A stretch of 64,000 nucleotides of DNA. Origin: VXLM01 sp965242665. GTDB lineage: Bacteria > Chloroflexota > Dehalococcoidia > Lucifugimonadales > VXLM01. The stretch is taken from positions 2,666,001 to 2,730,000 of the forward strand of contig OZ251484.1 of NCBI GenBank assembly GCA_965242665.1. Reading direction: 5' to 3'. A model generated the notes under the pieces. That model made no database searches, was not told the DNA's origin, and saw nothing but the letters and a program-made list of their open reading frames with translations. Position numbers and translations under genes: made by a program. Positions within the stretch are counted from its first letter, which is position 1; the number at the start of each line of letters is the position of its first letter. This document shows positions 8,282 through 17,070 of this stretch, piece after piece.

Positions 8282-9673
8282 TTAGGAATGCGAACCGTCG
8301 GGGTCATCCGGAATCGCGGCAGCCGCCTTGCGAACGTCGCGGACGCCAGTGACGACCTCGTGGATGAGGCTCTTGCGGTACTGGCGCATCTGGTCGATGA
8401 TCCGGATCGTGACGGCGATGGCCGCGTCGATCTTGGCGATCCGATCGTCGAGGTATTCGGCGATGGCCGCCTGCTCCTCCAGAGGCGGGACAGGAAGTCG
8501 CACCGATTTGATGGCATGTTGTGAAAGTCCGTATCGTATGACACCGTGCGCTTCTATGAAAAACTGATGTGCGATTACCTGACTCTGCAAAACTCTGAAA
8601 AGATACCCTCCAAGCATCAGATCCTTGGGACGAAGCAGAGCTAGATGATACCCACATATTAGGTCGTCGGCAGGCTCGGTTACGAGGGCAGGAACTGCAA
8701 TATCATTCCAAGTTTCCGAATCCTTTGTGATGATGACGTCGTTCCGATTCAGACGAAACTTTTCGATCTCTTTCTCCGACGCTGTGGCGCGCATGAAGTC
8801 AATGTCTTGGGTAATGAAGTCGTTCTTGTACACATCGACATAGTTGCAGAGGCGGACTGGTAGTTCATCTTCTTTGACATGCTTGTCGACATTACTGGTT
8901 CGCATTTCTGCGACATATTTCAGCCGCCGCGTTTCCCAATGCGCGGGGATTTCGTCGATCCATGGGATGCCGGAAGGCTTCATCGGCGTATTCTTGGGGT
9001 CAAGTCCGTGTACGACTGCGTAGTGGATGGTGGACTTTCGGAGTTGTTTGAGTAGGTCGAGCATCCGCTGTTTGCCCTGGAGGAAGCGGTGGATGAGGGC
9101 GTCTTTGTGGGTGAGGTAGCGGGCGATGGCGGCTTGTTCTTCGGGGGGCGGAAGGGGGACTTTCAAGCTTGCCAATTTCATGCGAGAGAGTTCCATGAAG
9201 GTGCTTCCTTGCCCCAAGGATTCTAGTTCATGGTTGGCTCTCACCGATTTTAGCGTGTAGTAGAGGTATTCGGAGTGAATGGTGGAGTTTGGAATTAGGA
9301 GTCTGCAGCCTTGGTTTACGCAGGCGGGGTTCTTCAGAATGGCGACATGTCCAATTGGTGCACGAGTCGATAAGACTATGCTTCCAGCTGGCGCAGTCTT
9401 AGTTCCACATGATTCGTAGCCTTTGCGTGTTATCCGTCGCGCGCCTTCGTGGATGTAGGGACTGGTTAGTTTGCCTAGGTCTTGTGGGGTAATCCATGTG
9501 ATGTCCCCGTCCCAATACTCGGGTACGATGCTAGAGGGAGTTGCGCCCCCGATGATGCGCGCAACATATTTCAGGCGGCGCGTTTCCCAGTGCGCGGGGA
9601 TGTCACCGAGCCATGGGATGCCGGAGGGTTTGTATTCGGAGTATGTTGGGAGGAGCGGCGGTCGGGCGGTCAT
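8282..9673 (-). CDS. hsdS: Type I restriction-modification specificity subunit (HsdS)
   Basis: A 463-residue specificity subunit with two target-recognition domains. Each half opens with the same phrase (KPSGIPWLGDIPAHWETRR near residue 15 and KPSGIPWIDEIPAHWETRR near residue 235) and closes with PLPPPEEQAAIARYL or PVPPLEEQAAIAEYL plus a helical spacer. HsdS recognises a bipartite DNA site and holds HsdM and HsdR. The start at 9673 overlaps the preceding gene's stop (ATGA), so it is translationally coupled to it. No hsdM or hsdR lies beside it; the nearest gamma-class methyltransferase is 7.4 kb away. The 3' end abuts a dispersed repeat. Confidence 0.92.
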   Translation of the reverse strand: MTARPPLLPTYSEYKPSGIPWLGDIPAHWETRRLKYVARIIGGATPSSIVPEYWDGDITWITPQDLGKLTSPYIHEGARRITRKGYESCGTKTAPAGSIVLSTRAPIGHVAILKNPACVNQGCRLLIPNSTIHSEYLYYTLKSVRANHELESLGQGSTFMELSRMKLASLKVPLPPPEEQAAIARYLTHKDALIHRFLQGKQRMLDLLKQLRKSTIHYAVVHGLDPKNTPMKPSGIPWIDEIPAHWETRRLKYVAEMRTSNVDKHVKEDELPVRLCNYVDVYKNDFITQDIDFMRATASEKEIEKFRLNRNDVIITKDSETWNDIAVPALVTEPADDLICGYHLALLRPKDLMLGGYLFRVLQSQVIAHQFFIEAHGVIRYGLSQHAIKSVRLPVPPLEEQAAIAEYLDDRIAKIDAAIAVTIRIIDQMRQYRKSLIHEVVTGVRDVRKAAAAIPDDPDGSHS

Positions 9674-10092
9674 GCGCTGTCGGTCGTCAGTTTGCTGCGG
9701 ATTTCCGACGCCAGCCATTGCCAGTCCTCGATGGCGTCCATGTTGATGGTTTTCTCGCATTCGTCGTCGGAGTCCAGGTCGAGCCAGAACCATTCGGCCG
9801 AGTGGGCGTCGATGTTGATTTCCAGCATCGCCTCATTGTTCTCGACTGACCACTCCATGGAGATGCCGCCTTCGAAGGTAGGGTAGGTGTACGGCATCGG
9901 CGCATCGTCCGGATAGTGGCGCTCGAACGTGGTGGACAACCAGTCGAGCCCCGCATCCGACGGCGCGACACCCTCGCCCTCGTACCAACCGTCCTGCATC
10001 CCGCGCAGATCGTCCAAGCGGGAAAGAACATCATTGATACGAGGGTTCGTGAGTCGCTTGGAGTTTTCTAGGTGTACGCTCTCTGTTCTCAT
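9670..10092 (-). CDS. Hypothetical protein coupled to hsdS
   Basis: A 140-residue acidic protein with a helical head (residues 1-35, RINDVLSRLDDLRGMQDGW), the phrase GWYEGEGVAPSDAGLDWL, a middle PYTYPTFEGGISMEW, and a strand-rich acidic tail. I recognise the GW(Y/L)EGEG...YPT(F)EGGI pattern from small uncharacterised proteins but know no assigned function. The stop overlaps the hsdS start by four bases (ATGA), so the two are made together and may work together. The ATG lies about 50 nt downstream of an AT-rich stretch (TATATGATACAAT on the minus strand) that could be a -10 region. Confidence 0.75.
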   Translation of the reverse strand: MRTESVHLENSKRLTNPRINDVLSRLDDLRGMQDGWYEGEGVAPSDAGLDWLSTTFERHYPDDAPMPYTYPTFEGGISMEWSVENNEAMLEINIDAHSAEWFWLDLDSDDECEKTINMDAIEDWQWLASEIRSKLTTDSA

Positions 10093-10172
10093 GGGGGCAT
10101 CCGAATCTGCTTTCTGCTACTCCGAGGCCATTGTATCATATACTCCTTCCTCCGGCGTGCTTCCCGCCGCCC

Positions 10173-11642
10173 TCACACCGCAGGCAGCGGCGTCGTGTCT
10201 CCCAGCTCGTACATCCACGCCCGCACCCGTGCGGCCATCTCGCGGACGCGGTCGCGCTGCCGCGGATCATCGAACAGATTCCGCATCTCGTGCGGGTCCG
10301 CGTTGAGGTCGTACAGCTCGCACTGATCCCCGGCGCTCAAGTTCAGCTTCCAACGGTCTGCCGTTACCACCGAACGCCACGGCATGGCAACCATTCGATT
10401 GATCGACGGACTCCCCAAGTCCCGATCGCCGTACCCATTCCACTGCAAGAAGACATCGTTGTCGTAGAGCGTCTTTTCCCCCGCGAGCACCGGCGCCAAA
10501 CTCCTTCCCTCGACGTGCTCCGGTATCTCATCGCCCGCGAGATCCAGCAGCGTCGGCGCAAGATCGACCAGACTGACGCTTCCGCCGACCATCCTTCCCC
10601 CGCCGCGCAGCCACGGCACATAGATGAACAGAGGAACGCGCACCGCTTCCTCGTACATGGCGCGCTTCTCCAGCATCCCATGGTCTCCCGCCATCTCGCC
10701 ATGTTCGCTCGTGAAGACGATGATCGTGTTCCGCGCCTGTCCGCTCTCCTCGAGCGCGCGCATGATCCTCCCGACGTTCCGATCCACCAGCGTCACATTA
10801 GCGAAATACTGTGCGCGCAGCCTGCGCCATCCTTCCTCCGTCGTCGTATCGTGTATATCGCCGCCCTCGACACCAAGAGGATTCAACCCGCCTCCCAAGT
10901 AGTAGTCCGCGCGCAGACGATTGACCAACGCCCCGGACTCCGGCCGCCTGAGGAATGCGGGCCCGACCGGCAGCGACGCAGGATCGTACAGTCCATTCAG
11001 CGGCCCGGTGTAGGGAGGATGCGGCTCGAAGAACGACGCGGCCAAGAGGAACGGACGCCTCCCATGCCGAGAATCAGGATGTCCGCGGATGAACCGGCAC
11101 GCCTCCTCTCCCACATACGCCGCCTGCGTCAACCCCTCCTCCAAGTTCGCGCCCGCAACCCACGCCTCATACGATTGCCCCTGCGGCGGTTCGACGCCCT
11201 TGCCGCGCAACCAAACATTGTAATCGGCTTCCTTGAACCGATACTCCTTGCGCCCAGTCACGCTCGACCCGATATGCCAATCCTCGATGCTCCTCCACTC
11301 CTCGAACCCGTGCTGAGGGACGACGTCGTTTCCCAAATGCCACTTCCCATAGTACGCGCACAGGTACTCCTCCGACACCATCTCCGCAATCGTCTGCGTC
11401 TCGTCCCGGATCGCAACGCCGTTTCCGATCAACCCCGTCGTCTGCGGATACAACCCGGTCATGATGGACGCGCGCGACGGCGTGCACACTGGCTGCGTCA
11501 CATAGGCATTTTCGAAGACGAAGCTCCGCGCCCCGAGGGCATTCAAGTTGGGCGCATCGATCCACGAATTGCCGTAGGCGGCGACGGAATCACGCCGCTG
11601 CTGATCCGTGAGGATGACCAAGATATTCGGCCTGGACGACAT
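10173..11642 (-). CDS. Sulfatase (arylsulfatase family, formylglycine type)
   Basis: A 489-residue type I sulfatase. Cys53 in VCTPSRAS is the CxPSR site that is converted to formylglycine. The metal-site residues appear at LTDQQR (Asp13) and in TSEHGEMAGDHGMLEK in the middle of the protein. The C-terminal part (CELYDLNADPHEMRNLFDDP) is the typical end of this family. It hydrolyses sulfate esters, probably on glycans or small aromatics. The start at 11642 is preferred over an in-frame TTG at 11654 because GGAGG lies five bases before it. No signal peptide is evident. It is flanked by DNA-modification genes rather than by carbohydrate genes. Confidence 0.92.
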   Translation of the reverse strand: MSSRPNILVILTDQQRRDSVAAYGNSWIDAPNLNALGARSFVFENAYVTQPVCTPSRASIMTGLYPQTTGLIGNGVAIRDETQTIAEMVSEEYLCAYYGKWHLGNDVVPQHGFEEWRSIEDWHIGSSVTGRKEYRFKEADYNVWLRGKGVEPPQGQSYEAWVAGANLEEGLTQAAYVGEEACRFIRGHPDSRHGRRPFLLAASFFEPHPPYTGPLNGLYDPASLPVGPAFLRRPESGALVNRLRADYYLGGGLNPLGVEGGDIHDTTTEEGWRRLRAQYFANVTLVDRNVGRIMRALEESGQARNTIIVFTSEHGEMAGDHGMLEKRAMYEEAVRVPLFIYVPWLRGGGRMVGGSVSLVDLAPTLLDLAGDEIPEHVEGRSLAPVLAGEKTLYDNDVFLQWNGYGDRDLGSPSINRMVAMPWRSVVTADRWKLNLSAGDQCELYDLNADPHEMRNLFDDPRQRDRVREMAARVRAWMYELGDTTPLPAV

Positions 11643-11693
11643 CGAACCCTCCAAATGCCACGACGGGAGCCGCGCAGATCCGCGAACCCCCGC

Positions 11694-13184
11694 TCACTCC
11701 CTCCGGATTCCCTGTATCTGTATCTGCTGCCTGAGATACTCCATGCTGCGGATGCCCTTCGTAGAGTTGCACCAATGGCAGAGAAGTTGCAGGTTGCCGA
11801 TCGCGTCCATGCCGCCCTTCGACCGAGGAGTCATGTGGTCTATGCTCAAGACGTGCAGGGGAAGCTCGTACCCGCATCCGGCGCACTGCTTGCGCTGATT
11901 CGCATACAGGAATTCCTTGTCCGACTGAGGGTCGGCCGGGCTTTGCAGCGTGAGATCGTCGTTGCGCTTGGGAGCCTCGGTCATGATGAGCGGCGTCCAA
12001 TCTTCCCATCCGTTGTCTCCATCGTCCACCGCCATCGGTATTTGCAGTTCGCGCGCCGCGCGCTCTCGCAGGACGACCGCGGACTGCGGCTCCTTGTCGA
12101 TGCCGATCCACTCCCGTTCCAACCTCTCGGCCGCAATGCAGGCCGTGGCGCACCCGCAGAACGGATCCAACACGAGATCTCCCGGCTCGGACGACGCCGC
12201 GATGATGCGCTCCAGCAGCGCAAGCGGCTTCTGCGTCTTCCATCCAGTCCGCTCCTTCGCGTGAGCCCCAATCGGCTTGATGTCCGTAATGACGTCCTGA
12301 ATGGGAACTCCTCTCCCCTCGTCCACATATCGCTTTTGCCGCGGCATCCCGCCTTCTGCAGGCCAATGAATCAACCCGGCCTCGTCGAGAAGATCGAGCC
12401 TCTCTTGCGTTGGCAGATCGTCCAAATCGTCCCGGTCCGGGTACGCCCGCTGGAGAGAAGCCCGGGGAACCGCCCAATGCCTTCCAATGGCGGAAGGATC
12501 GATCCCTCGCCACGCCCTCCCCGAATCGCCGGCTGTCGCCCCAGGCCCCGTAAGGGACACGAGGGCGTACCGACCGCGTTGGTCTTCATGCGTATAGTGC
12601 TTGTTCAGATATTCTGCATCGTATTCTTGAAACGTTCTGTTCCACTTATACTTGTCGGACGCCGCATAGAACAGGATGACATCATGTATCGGCCCCCATC
12701 TCTTCGCGCCTCCATGCGACCCCGTCCGCTTCCAGATGACATCATTCTGAAAATTCTTTTCCCCAAACAAGGCGTCCATTACGGCCTTCAGGTAGTGCGA
12801 CGCATGAGGGTCGCAGTGCAGATAGATACTCCCTGTCGGCTTCAAGACTCGGTGCAGCTCCAACAGCCGGACGGCCATGAAGGTGAGGTATCCCGCCATA
12901 CTCTCCCCGTGCGACAACTTTGCCCCGTTGATGAGGAAATACAGCGCCGGCAGCCGATGCTCGATCTCCTCCACCCACTCCTGCTTCATGTCGCTCAACG
13001 TCCAAACGTCGTCGAACTCCGCGCCCTTGGCCTCGCTGTCCAACGGCGCCGCATACGTCCGGTCTGACTTGAACGGCGGATCCAAATAGATCAGATCCAC
13101 GCAGTCGGAGTTGATGCCGCGCAGAATATCCAGGTTGTCCCGGGTGAAGATAGTGCGGCTCGGCACGTTGCAGATATTGGCCAT
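11694..13184 (-). CDS. Beta-class DNA methyltransferase fused to an HNH domain
   Basis: A 496-residue two-part protein. The catalytic motif DPPF (35-38) comes before the SAM motif DPFCGC (340-345), the order of beta-class N4-cytosine/N6-adenine methyltransferases. Residues about 425-480 form an HNH zinc module: Cys434/Cys437, Asp449-His450 in SIDHMTPRSKGG, Asn464, and Cys469/Cys472 followed by NSTKG. The HNH part is in the same frame with no gap. It may be a nuclease, making the protein a modification enzyme with its own cutting domain, or only a DNA-binding zinc module. The start at 13184 has GGGAGGA upstream. It is 51 nt downstream of hyuB and 51 nt upstream of the sulfatase. Confidence 0.88.
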   Translation of the reverse strand: MANICNVPSRTIFTRDNLDILRGINSDCVDLIYLDPPFKSDRTYAAPLDSEAKGAEFDDVWTLSDMKQEWVEEIEHRLPALYFLINGAKLSHGESMAGYLTFMAVRLLELHRVLKPTGSIYLHCDPHASHYLKAVMDALFGEKNFQNDVIWKRTGSHGGAKRWGPIHDVILFYAASDKYKWNRTFQEYDAEYLNKHYTHEDQRGRYALVSLTGPGATAGDSGRAWRGIDPSAIGRHWAVPRASLQRAYPDRDDLDDLPTQERLDLLDEAGLIHWPAEGGMPRQKRYVDEGRGVPIQDVITDIKPIGAHAKERTGWKTQKPLALLERIIAASSEPGDLVLDPFCGCATACIAAERLEREWIGIDKEPQSAVVLRERAARELQIPMAVDDGDNGWEDWTPLIMTEAPKRNDDLTLQSPADPQSDKEFLYANQRKQCAGCGYELPLHVLSIDHMTPRSKGGMDAIGNLQLLCHWCNSTKGIRSMEYLRQQIQIQGIRRE

Positions 13185-13235
13185 TCGCTGATCCTCCCGT
13201 ACTATCCGCAAGAGTACGACACGGAAGCATCCGCG

Positions 13236-14987
13236 TCAATCTTCCGTCGCGCGCAGCCGCGCAGTTTCAACCTCGTCAACCGCCATCCGCGTCGCATCGA
13301 CTGCAACCCCGTACGCTTTCCTTGCCCGCTCCGGCGACACGAACCCCTCCTCCACATCGCGCAGCGCATCCTCCGGCTCCCTCGTCATCGGATCGCCCCA
13401 TCCGCCCCCGCCAGGGGTGCGCGTCACGATGGAATACCCGTGCGGCACGGTCGTCGTTACCTTGGACGGCAGGCGCTCGGACGGCTCCCCGCCAGGCCCC
13501 TCCAAGACGCACGACGACGGCGACGCGCCGCCGCCTCCAAACAACCCCCAAGGCGATATGCGACCCCGGTCGGAGCTCAACGTCAACGTAACGCTCTCTC
13601 CGAGTACCCGCAGACTCCGCTGAATCCCCAGTCCCCCGCGCCGCCTGCCCGCCCCATCGCTATCCTGCACGAGCCCATACGACTCCACGAGCAGGGGATA
13701 CGCCAGCTCGATCGCTTCCACCGGGGCGTTGCGCGTATTGGTCATATGATTCTGCACCGCATCCATGCCGTCCGCATCGTGCATCGCTCCCTGCCCGCCC
13801 GCATACGTCTCGATGTAGTTGTAGTATGTGCCGTTCCGCGGGTCGATGCCCCCGATGTTCAGCAAGTTCATCGTCCCGGAACACGCCGCCAACACCCGCT
13901 CTGGGATGACCGGAGCCAGCGCCCCAAGCAGTGCGTCCGTGATGCGCTGGGTCGTGATGATGTTTGCGTTGCACACCGCCGTTGGATACTGCGCGGAAAG
14001 CAAACTACCCTCGCGAACCCTCACATCCACAGGACGATACGCCCCCGCGTTCGGCGGAAGATCCGGATCCAGGCACGCCTTGAGAACATAGTAGACGCAA
14101 GCCGCCACCGACGGCCACCGACAGTTGAGCGGCCCCCGACACGCGTCGTCTGTCGCCGTGAAATCCGCGACGAACGAATCCCCCTTCGCCTCGATGACCA
14201 CCCGAATGGTAATTGGAGAATCCGTAAACCCATCTCCCTCCATCACGTCCTCGAACTCGTAGACCCCCTCCGGTATCTGCCGCAAGGCAGCCCTCATGCG
14301 CCGCTCCGAATAGTTCAACATCTCGTCCAAGTACCGCCGCACTGTGACCGCGCCGTACCGAGCAGCCAAGTCCGAAAGACGCCGCTCCGCAACATTGTTC
14401 GCCGCAAACTGCGCTAGCAAATCCCCCCGCACCTCGACCCGCGGACGCACATTCTGGGCGATCATAGCCCACAAATCCCGATCCAACTCTCCCCGATGAA
14501 ACAGACGAACCGGCGGTATCTGCAACCCCTCCTGAAATATCTCGGATACTCCGAATGGCATCGACCCAGGCGCGAATCCCCCCATGTCCACATGATGAGC
14601 CTGATTGGCGGTAATCGCTATCAACTCCCCATCGAAGAAGACAGGAGATATCAACGCCAAGTCATTGAGATGCCCAGGCCCCGCGGGATACGGCGTGTTC
14701 AGCGCAACGGCGTCCCCAGGCTCCAGCTCCTCGAACGGATACTGCGCCATCGCCGTCAAGACGGCAGAATGCATCGTCCCAAGATGCAGCGGCGTGCCAA
14801 TCTCGCTCTGCGCCACGACCACCACCTCTCCCGACCCGGTATAGATCGCCCCGGACGTATCCCTCCGATCCTTGATGTTCGTCGAATAGCTCGCGCGGAT
14901 CAACGCCGCAATCATCTCATCCGCTATCGAATAGAACCCATTCCGCATCACTTCCAACGTGATCGGATCCACCCTCCCAGTCGTCAT
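13236..14987 (-). CDS. hyuB: Hydantoinase B / 5-oxoprolinase beta-type subunit
   Basis: A 583-residue protein of the HyuB family. Typical phrases are DPITLEVMRNGFYSIADEM at the start, SYSTNIKDRRDTSGAIYT, and the central DFTATDDACRGPLNC and YIETYAGGQGA. It ends with GGGGWGDPMTREPE, the usual C terminus. With HyuA it forms an ATP-dependent hydrolase of cyclic amides such as hydantoins or 5-oxoproline, or acts as an acetone-carboxylase-like enzyme. The exact substrate is not readable. It follows hyuA by 34 nt on the same strand. Confidence 0.93.
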   Translation of the reverse strand: MTTGRVDPITLEVMRNGFYSIADEMIAALIRASYSTNIKDRRDTSGAIYTGSGEVVVVAQSEIGTPLHLGTMHSAVLTAMAQYPFEELEPGDAVALNTPYPAGPGHLNDLALISPVFFDGELIAITANQAHHVDMGGFAPGSMPFGVSEIFQEGLQIPPVRLFHRGELDRDLWAMIAQNVRPRVEVRGDLLAQFAANNVAERRLSDLAARYGAVTVRRYLDEMLNYSERRMRAALRQIPEGVYEFEDVMEGDGFTDSPITIRVVIEAKGDSFVADFTATDDACRGPLNCRWPSVAACVYYVLKACLDPDLPPNAGAYRPVDVRVREGSLLSAQYPTAVCNANIITTQRITDALLGALAPVIPERVLAACSGTMNLLNIGGIDPRNGTYYNYIETYAGGQGAMHDADGMDAVQNHMTNTRNAPVEAIELAYPLLVESYGLVQDSDGAGRRRGGLGIQRSLRVLGESVTLTLSSDRGRISPWGLFGGGGASPSSCVLEGPGGEPSERLPSKVTTTVPHGYSIVTRTPGGGGWGDPMTREPEDALRDVEEGFVSPERARKAYGVAVDATRMAVDEVETARLRATED

Positions 14988-15021
14988 ATCGCAGCCTCCC
15001 AGTGCGCTCGCGCCGCTACAG

Positions 15022-17070
15022 CTAGCGGCGCGTCAACAAGAGATTCGAATACCCGTCCACCGCCGCACTCTGATCCGCCCAGACCACCGTCGTCGAGTCG
15101 AGTTGCTCCACGATCGCCGGACCGACGACCTCGTCCCCAGGATGCAGAAGCGAACGGTCGTACACCTTCGTCCTCCTCCTCTCGTTTCCAAAGTACACGT
15201 CCCGCTCCCCAATCACCGCCTCCAACGGACTGCCCCCCTCTCTCGCCTCACCGGCCAAGTCCGGACGCCGCATCTCCGCCAACGCCGTCACCCGCAAATT
15301 GACCACTTCCACCGCATTGTCCTTCGACGCATACCCATAACTCCGCACGTGCGCCTCGTGGAACCTCCCCATGATACCCTCCACGCCCTCCTGATCCAGC
15401 CTGCCGGAGGCGGCAGGCACCTCCAACTCATACCCCTGCCCAACGTACCGGGCGTCCGCAGTGCGAACCAACGTAACATCCTCCAACTCGATCCCCTCAC
15501 GCCTCATCTGCCCTACCGCCTGCGCCTCCAACTCCTCGTATCTCGACGTAATCTCCTCGGGAGACAACTCGCTGCCGGGACGAAGCACCGTCTGCGCGAA
15601 ATCGTGGCGCAAGTCCGCCATGAGCAATCCAAGCGCAGACGTGACTCCAGGCGCAACGGGAACCAGCACGCTCGGAATATCCATCTCTGCCGCAAGCTCC
15701 GACGCGTGAACTGGACCCGCACCCCCAAACGCCACCAAGCAAAACTCCCGCGGATCGTACCCCTTCGATACCGATACTACCCGAATACCCTTCACCATAC
15801 TCGCGTTGACCACCTGCACGATGCCCTCGGCCGCCTCCTCTATCGAAAGCCCTAGCGGACCAGAAACGCGCTTTTCGATCGCCGCGCGGGCCGCCCCTGC
15901 ATCCAACGTCATCGTTCCCCCCAACAAACTCCCCTCGCCCAACCGGCCCAAGACCAAGTTCGCGTCCGTAACCGTCGCCTCGTCCCCCCCGATCCCATAG
16001 CACGCAGGCCCAGGATCCGCCCCGGCGCTCCGCGGACCAACCCGAAGCGCGCCTCCGGGATCTATCCACGCGATGCTGCCCCCGCCAGCCCCAAGAATAT
16101 GAATGTCCACCATCGGCGCCTTGACCGGAAGCCCCTCGACCTCGCTCTCCTGCGTCCTCCGCACCTCCCCTCCATACGACAGCGACACGTCGAAGCTCGT
16201 GCCCCCCATGTCGATGGAAATGCTATTCTCCTTCCCTGCCTGCTTGGCGATGGCCACCGCTCCAATCACCCCCGCGGCCGGGCCGGACAATATCGTATGC
16301 ACTGGACGCTCGATGGCAGTTCCCGCGCCCATCGTCCCCCCGTTCGACTGCATGATATACAGACCCGACCGAAGACCAACCTCCGAGACGCTGCGCTCCA
16401 ACCGGCGCAAATACCGCTCCATCACCGGCGCCACATATGCGTTGATCGCAGTCGTGCTCATCCGCTCGTACTCTTTGAACTCCGGCAATATCTCATGCGA
16501 CAGAGAAACCGGAACCCCAGGCAGAGCCTTCCGAAGAGCCTCTCCAACCGCGCGCTCATGTGATGGATTCGCATAGGAATGAAGCAAGCACACAGCAGCT
16601 GCATCCACCCCAGCCCCCGCAACTTCCTCCACGACCCGCGCCAAAGCATCTTCCTCAACGGGAATCAGAACTTCTCCCGTATGAGTAACCCGCTCCAACA
16701 ACTCGAAACGCAGCCGACGAGGAACCAACGGATCAGCGCGCCGAACCCGCCAATCGTACAAATCCGGACGATCCTGCCTCCCAATCTGGAGCACATCCCG
16801 AAACCCAGCAGTAACTACCAACGCCGTCCTCGCCCCCTTCCGCTCCAACAGCGTATTCGTCGCTACCGTCGTCCCATGAATGAAGAACTCCACCCCGCCC
16901 GGCGACGCCCCGTACCGCTCCAGCAACCCTCCAACCCCCTCGGCAACCCCCACCGCCTGATTGGCCGGCGTCGACGGCGACTTGGCAAACTCCAACCGGT
17001 TCGACGCCGTATCGTACAACGCAAAATCGGTGAACGTTCCGCCAACATCCACCCCAAGCCGATAGCTCAT
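15022..17070 (-). CDS. hyuA: Hydantoinase A / 5-oxoprolinase alpha-type subunit
   Basis: A 682-residue ATP-dependent subunit with the ASKHA-type phosphate loop at the N terminus (LGVDVGGTFTDFALYD) and the second nucleotide-binding segments GPAAGVIGAVAIAK and SIDMGGTSFDVSL. The protein pairs with HyuB downstream. The start at 17070 has an AAGGAGGAAGG site immediately upstream and overlaps the stop of the preceding DNA methyltransferase gene (ATGA). That tight coupling of a catabolic subunit to a modification gene is unusual. Confidence 0.93.
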   Translation of the reverse strand: MSYRLGVDVGGTFTDFALYDTASNRLEFAKSPSTPANQAVGVAEGVGGLLERYGASPGGVEFFIHGTTVATNTLLERKGARTALVVTAGFRDVLQIGRQDRPDLYDWRVRRADPLVPRRLRFELLERVTHTGEVLIPVEEDALARVVEEVAGAGVDAAAVCLLHSYANPSHERAVGEALRKALPGVPVSLSHEILPEFKEYERMSTTAINAYVAPVMERYLRRLERSVSEVGLRSGLYIMQSNGGTMGAGTAIERPVHTILSGPAAGVIGAVAIAKQAGKENSISIDMGGTSFDVSLSYGGEVRRTQESEVEGLPVKAPMVDIHILGAGGGSIAWIDPGGALRVGPRSAGADPGPACYGIGGDEATVTDANLVLGRLGEGSLLGGTMTLDAGAARAAIEKRVSGPLGLSIEEAAEGIVQVVNASMVKGIRVVSVSKGYDPREFCLVAFGGAGPVHASELAAEMDIPSVLVPVAPGVTSALGLLMADLRHDFAQTVLRPGSELSPEEITSRYEELEAQAVGQMRREGIELEDVTLVRTADARYVGQGYELEVPAASGRLDQEGVEGIMGRFHEAHVRSYGYASKDNAVEVVNLRVTALAEMRRPDLAGEAREGGSPLEAVIGERDVYFGNERRRTKVYDRSLLHPGDEVVGPAIVEQLDSTTVVWADQSAAVDGYSNLLLTRR

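Noticed and set aside
10131..13067. Long open frame on the plus strand (978 codons)
   Set aside because: It is the antisense of the sulfatase and methyltransferase-HNH genes, which have clear motifs; the predicted protein is low-complexity Arg/Pro-rich.
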